Shown here one piece after another: positions 54,580 through 58,144 of a stretch of DNA of 58,144 bases. Position numbers and translations under genes: made by a program. The notes under the pieces were generated by a model, which was given only the letters and a program-made list of their open reading frames with translations, did no database searches and was not told the origin of the DNA. Within the stretch, counting starts at the first letter, position 1. Every line of letters begins with the position of its first letter. The stretch comes from a virus. The stretch is taken from the IMG/VR virus record IMGVR_UViG_3300022591_000010, positions 1 to 58,144 of that record. The stretch is one strand, 5' to 3'.

Positions 54580-55689
54580 TTAGTTCAAAGAAGCGCTGAA
54601 ATACCCCAACGTATATCCTTGGGCAACATCTGATTTAGTAAGAATAATACCATGGTTTGTAGCAGTCGGGGTCGCGCCTAGGGTGTAGGCGGCACTACCT
54701 ACAGAGGTAGTTTGAGCGTTATCGCTATAGGCTGTGGCTGTTACGGCGGTTCCAACAATGCTTACTTTCAAAGAGCTAGCCAAGGCTGATAGGGCGGTGT
54801 TGAAGATGGTGCTTACTGTTCCAGCTACAGAGTTATAGACTCGTAGGTAGTAACCTACAGTTGCTCCTGAAAAGGTGTATGAATAAGAACCTGTGTAGTA
54901 AGGTGAGTAATATGGGGTAGATCCACTTGCGTTATATGAGTAATAGTTGGGCGTGCTGGATGTGCCATATGTAGCGGATGAAACAAGCGTATAGTATGAA
55001 TAAGTGCCGTAGTTTATTACATATGTATAGTAATAGCCAGAAATATATGAGCCAAGGACGCGATCATAAGTGTAGACGGCTATAGGGTTTGCGTACTGTG
55101 GTACGTAATAGCTGTACGATCCGTGCTGCCATGAGTAGGTATCTGGGGTTATTTGGTAGGTGGTGGTGGTATATGTTCCAGTAGGGGCGTATGCCGTATA
55201 GTAATATACGGTTGAACCCGCATAGTTATAGCCTAAAGGAGTAGCTGAAGTATAGGTACCGGACACTACATAGCTATATGCGGTATCTGTTCTCTCAGTT
55301 ACAGCAGCCCACCAGTTATTAGCGTCAGCTACTAAGAAAGAAATACCTGTACCAAGATCCGTAGCCTGAGCGATAAGGGTTACGTTAGGAGATCCTAAGG
55401 TCATAGTTGCAATGGAGTTATTTGTAGGGGCGTCGTTAGATTGCGCCTTGGTTCCGTTGGCAAACCAGATGCCTTTAATAGCTGTCCAGGTTCCACCGCT
55501 ACTTGATGTTCCTAAAGAACCAGTAGTAGTACGAGCAAATGTATCAGAGAATGCTCCTACGAACCATTGTCTCCAGGTTCCTCCGATCTTGACCCATCCT
55601 GATGAAACGCTGTGCCACGAACCGCTAACCTTTACAAACTGCCCGGCTATGTTCCTCCAGGTACCGCCTACCTTTATTTGACCAGGCAT
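54580..55689 (-). CDS. Tail fibre/adhesin with Tyr-rich middle and GTW repeats
   Basis: 369 residues. Three N-terminal repeats of about 12-17 residues with VGGTWR, VSGSWHS and IGGTWRQW look like short fibre-attachment repeats. Residues about 135-275 are very Tyr/Ser/Thr/Gly-rich (YYYTAYAP, YSYYVP, YYYTYVI), and C-terminal ~90 residues are beta-rich. No enzymatic signature. Probably an adhesin extension of the fibre. One-base overlap with the upstream fibre gene. Confidence 0.65.
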   Translation of the reverse strand: MPGQIKVGGTWRNIAGQFVKVSGSWHSVSSGWVKIGGTWRQWFVGAFSDTFARTTTGSLGTSSSGGTWTAIKGIWFANGTKAQSNDAPTNNSIATMTLGSPNVTLIAQATDLGTGISFLVADANNWWAAVTERTDTAYSYVVSGTYTSATPLGYNYAGSTVYYYTAYAPTGTYTTTTYQITPDTYSWQHGSYSYYVPQYANPIAVYTYDRVLGSYISGYYYTYVINYGTYSYYTLVSSATYGTSSTPNYYSYNASGSTPYYSPYYTGSYSYTFSGATVGYYLRVYNSVAGTVSTIFNTALSALASSLKVSIVGTAVTATAYSDNAQTTSVGSAAYTLGATPTATNHGIILTKSDVAQGYTLGYFSASLN

Positions 55690-56621
55690 TATACGTATAC
55701 CACCCAGATATCTCCGTCAATTCCGTTTGTTGAAATAGGAGCTACTGTGCTTGCCCATGTATTTCGAACTACACCTAAAGTAGTAGATGCGGTTGTGACA
55801 GTTCCGTTTGTCTGGTTAACATAAGGTGTGCTCAAGGTCTGCCATGAAGGAAGTCCTCCAACAACAGTAAGGATCTGACCTGTGGTTCCAATACCAAGTC
55901 TAGCGTTTGTAGAGTTCCAGTATAGGAGGTCTCCGTTAGTGGTCAGCAAGCTTGCTGAGATATAGGAAGGAAGAGTAGACCACTGAGGAATTCCTGTACC
56001 GGCAACTGTTAGATACTGGCCGGTAGTTCCAATTGTAAGGTTGGCAGGAGTAGATGCAGCTGATGCATAGATCAAGTCACCTTTAGCTACGAGAGATGAT
56101 TTAGCAATCGCTGCGCCACCTGTACCAGAAGCAGCGTTAATGCTAGATACGAGGTTGTTATAGTCAGTGCTATTTACATAAAGAACGTTGTTGGAACCCA
56201 TCTTTGGAGTTCCTGTATAGTCTACGTTAAAGCCTAAGGTAGGGCCTGCAGCGTAGGTTTCAAAAAGGTTGTTAGTTCCACTACCAAGAGAAAGGACTAA
56301 GCCCTTTACGTTGTTAGCAGTGATAGTGCTACCACCGGTCTTCAATACATATGGGGCGTTAGACACGCCGTTTACTAGGCCGGCTTCGATATTTAGAAGA
56401 CGATCGGCAATTGTGTTCCAAGAGAGGGTCGCAGTAGAGAAGGTTCCCGCATAGGTAGAGGTAAGGGGGTTTGTAGATGTGGCTGTGCCAAGGGCAGTTT
56501 CAAGAGCCACAATCTCTTGCTGCAAAGAGTTTACGTTATCGGCTGCTACAGTGCTTACAAGATCAACTTCAGCCGTATAGCTTCGTACTTGGTTGGGAAA
56601 TCCACTAGGATTGCTTACCAT
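55689..56621 (-). CDS. Tail fibre protein
   Basis: 310 residues. The N-terminus VRSYTAEVDLVSTVAADNVNSLQQEIVALETALG (two parts, about 12-45) is a coiled-coil anchor typical of such fibres. Repeats such as TIGTTGQYLTVAGTG and GIGTTGQILTVVGG look like beta-helical/trimeric fibre units. First gene of the leftward transcription unit; ATG 56621 has AAGGAGACAAT upstream. Confidence 0.75.
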   Translation of the reverse strand: MVSNPSGFPNQVRSYTAEVDLVSTVAADNVNSLQQEIVALETALGTATSTNPLTSTYAGTFSTATLSWNTIADRLLNIEAGLVNGVSNAPYVLKTGGSTITANNVKGLVLSLGSGTNNLFETYAAGPTLGFNVDYTGTPKMGSNNVLYVNSTDYNNLVSSINAASGTGGAAIAKSSLVAKGDLIYASAASTPANLTIGTTGQYLTVAGTGIPQWSTLPSYISASLLTTNGDLLYWNSTNARLGIGTTGQILTVVGGLPSWQTLSTPYVNQTNGTVTTASTTLGVVRNTWASTVAPISTNGIDGDIWVVYV

Positions 56622-56655
56622 ATTGTCTCCTTACGATAATTGCCGCCCAGATATG

Positions 56656-56668
56656 TAGTAGAATTGTA
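56656..56668. promoter_or_regulatory. Overlapping divergent promoters (plus: TAG-TAGAAT; minus: TACAAT)
   Basis: The plus strand reads TAG-TAGAAT-TGTAGC-ATG, giving a leaderless start at 56671. The minus strand over the same bases reads GC-TACAAT-TCTACTA (-10 at 56663-56668) and would serve the tail fibre gene at 56621. The two hexamers overlap by two bases, so polymerase can use only one at a time. Confidence 0.55.
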
Positions 56669-56670
56669 GC

Positions 56671-57666
56671 ATGAACTTGGTGCAAAAATCGGTAGAATTT
56701 GGGGGAAAGCTGGCCCCTATCGTTATTCCACAGGGCCTTTCTTCTGGACTTATGAACCCCTCCATCTTTATAGATGAGGATGGGGACATTCTGGTTAACC
56801 TACGGCATGTTAACTATACCCTCTATCATTCTGAGAATACCCAAAGGTTTATCTCACATTGGGGCCCCCTAACGTATCTTCACCCTGAAAAGGATATGCG
56901 ACTTGTCACTGAGAACTACCTTTGCCGACTAAACTCTGACCTTGAGCTTACAGACTATTCTTTGGTAGAGATGCTATCTTTACACGAGCCTATATGGGAG
57001 TTCCACGGTTTAGAGGATGCCCGTGTAGTTCAGTGGGATGGGGAGTACTTTTTGATAGGGGTAAGGAGAGACACGACCCCTAATGGCGTAGGTCGTATGG
57101 AATATACAAATATTGAGATAGATAAGAGCACCTGGACAGTCAAAGAAAAAGCTAGAAAGAGAATCGCAGCTCCAGGCGAGGACTCAACTTACTGTGAGAA
57201 AAACTGGATGCCTATCTTAGACAAGCCATACCACTTTATAAAATGGACTATGCCTACCGAGATTGTAATGTCTACCCCAGACCCAGACTCAGGAACTGAA
57301 CAGGTGGCTGTAAAAGACACTCCCCCAGCTCCTATGGATCAACGAGGCAGTTCTCATGTCATTAAGTGGGGGGATAACTATATCTGTATTACTCACGAAG
57401 TTGCTTTATTTAGTAATTACCTAAGACAAAAAGATGGTATCTATAAGCATAGGTTATGTCTTTGGGACTCCGAGTTTAACTTTATAGGTCTTTCTAACTC
57501 CTTTACTTTCTTAGACGCCAGGATTGAGTTTTGTGTGGGAGCAGCCATACTTGAAGACGATCTTCTTTTAAGTTTTGGGTTCCAGGATAATGCTGCTTTT
57601 GTTTTGAGAACGCCTAAGGTAGTAGTAGAAGATCTTATAGAGGAGGCACGTAATTATGGCAATTGA
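56671..57666 (+). CDS. GH130-like glycosidase/phosphorylase-fold protein
   Basis: 331 residues. Five-bladed beta-propeller traits: NPSIFIDEDGDILVNLRHVNY near the N-terminus, HGLEDARVVQWDGEYFLIGV (about 112-131; the G-x-E-D-x-R segment of GH130) and repeated strand-rich blades to residue ~320. GH130 enzymes phosphorolyse or hydrolyse beta-mannosides; phage relatives are poorly known. The catalytic Asp equivalent needs alignment. First plus-strand gene, probably leaderless. Confidence 0.65.
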   Translation: MNLVQKSVEFGGKLAPIVIPQGLSSGLMNPSIFIDEDGDILVNLRHVNYTLYHSENTQRFISHWGPLTYLHPEKDMRLVTENYLCRLNSDLELTDYSLVEMLSLHEPIWEFHGLEDARVVQWDGEYFLIGVRRDTTPNGVGRMEYTNIEIDKSTWTVKEKARKRIAAPGEDSTYCEKNWMPILDKPYHFIKWTMPTEIVMSTPDPDSGTEQVAVKDTPPAPMDQRGSSHVIKWGDNYICITHEVALFSNYLRQKDGIYKHRLCLWDSEFNFIGLSNSFTFLDARIEFCVGAAILEDDLLLSFGFQDNAAFVLRTPKVVVEDLIEEARNYGN

Positions 57667-58144
57667 AGATGTAGTAGTAGATCTTTCTAAAGATCCGTTC
57701 AACCCTTGGTTAAACTTTAGATGTGCAGTTGAGTACGCACATAGACAGCAAAACGCATCTGCCGTATCTTTCTATTTAAGAACTGCAGAATACGGGGACG
57801 GCATACTTACATACAACTCATTACTTAGAGTAGCTCAATGTATAGATGACCAAGCTGAGAGAGTAACAAGTGTTACTCACGCACTTCTTCAAGCTCTATC
57901 CTATATGCCTAAAAGACCGGAAGCATACTTCCTTATGGCTCAGTTCCATGAAAGAGCCGGTAATTGGCAGCAGGCCTATACGTGGGCTGAGCTAGGCCTA
58001 TCTATGAACATTGATAGTGATCCATTACCAGACTCCGTAGGATACTTTCCTGAGGCCCTCAGCTTTGAGAAAGCTGTGTCCGCTTGGTGGATTGGTCGTA
58101 AAGAAGAGAGCTTAGATTTACTTTTAAAGTTATCTGAAAAAGAA
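57656..58144 (+). CDS. TPR-like protein, cut by window end
   Basis: 163 codons visible from ATG 57656 to the window edge. The sequence is helical with TPR-like pairs (TYNSLLRVAQCIDDQAERVTS, RPEAYFLMAQFHERAGNWQQAYTWAELGLSM in parts). TPR segments often precede glycosyltransferase domains in phages, so the rest may be a GT (inference). AGGAGG lies about ten bases upstream; it overlaps the GH130-like gene by 11 bases. Confidence 0.6.
   Translation, partial: MAIEDVVVDLSKDPFNPWLNFRCAVEYAHRQQNASAVSFYLRTAEYGDGILTYNSLLRVAQCIDDQAERVTSVTHALLQALSYMPKRPEAYFLMAQFHERAGNWQQAYTWAELGLSMNIDSDPLPDSVGYFPEALSFEKAVSAWWIGRKEESLDLLLKLSEKE

Overview
The window is a 58 kb stretch of a contractile-tailed (myovirus-type) bacteriophage genome whose host is very probably an actinobacterium. 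The tail sheath, T4 gp19-like tube, gp25-like wedge, baseplate J-like protein and gp5-like spike show the contractile tail. Two WhiB-family iron-sulphur regulators (17416-17787 and 28855-29109), an r1t-like holin and a DUF2746-like membrane protein point to Actinobacteria. Base composition, judged by eye in the mid-40s % GC, is low for Streptomyces-type hosts and fits a low-GC freshwater-type actinobacterium better (inference). No integrase, transposase, CRISPR array, tRNA or rRNA was seen. Terminase, portal and major capsid genes were not recognised and probably lie outside the window.

Almost everything is on the minus strand and is transcribed from about 56.6 kb down to 1, with genes joined by 1-4 base overlaps (TAATG, ATGA). 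Only the last two genes (56671-58144) are on the plus strand. No gap without a gene exceeds 300 bases; the largest are 27544-27704 and 10931-10994 plus smaller promoter and terminator gaps.

Read in the direction of transcription: 56.6-51.1 kb holds tail fibres, a DUF6065-like protein, a Cys-rich protein, a glycosyltransferase and small beta-rich structural proteins. 51.1-50.2 kb has very small Lys-rich proteins and a 24-residue Cys-rich protein. 50.2-32.9 kb is the tail: terminator-like protein, sheath, tube, a tail-assembly gene with a likely +1 ribosomal frameshift, a tape measure with two cell-wall hydrolase domains, baseplate hub, spike, gp25, baseplate J and a large sugar-binding fibre. 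32.8-15.1 kb is replication, recombination and nucleotide metabolism: initiator or loader with an internal inverted-repeat cluster (candidate origin), AAA+ loader, SWIM protein, DnaB helicase, DnaG primase, dNMP kinase, SNF2 helicase, SSB, DNA polymerase I, RecA, Cas4-like nuclease and Holliday-junction-type nucleases. 15.1-12.9 kb has a SpoVS-like protein and a metallophosphoesterase. 12.9-10.7 kb is the lysis cassette. 10.7-3.9 kb is an accessory block of small, often zinc-finger proteins. 3.9-1 kb ends with a HAD-like protein, a TGT/DpdA-like protein and a partial class II ribonucleotide reductase.

The most striking non-coding feature is a repeated promoter: an extended -10 (TGG-TACAAT type) followed at fixed distance by ATTTAATAGGGG, found at least five times. 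A second promoter class has a TAGAAT-type -10 placed 6-7 bases before the ATG of four genes, so these genes would be leaderless. A divergent promoter with overlapping -10 hexamers sits at 56659-56668, where the transcription direction switches.
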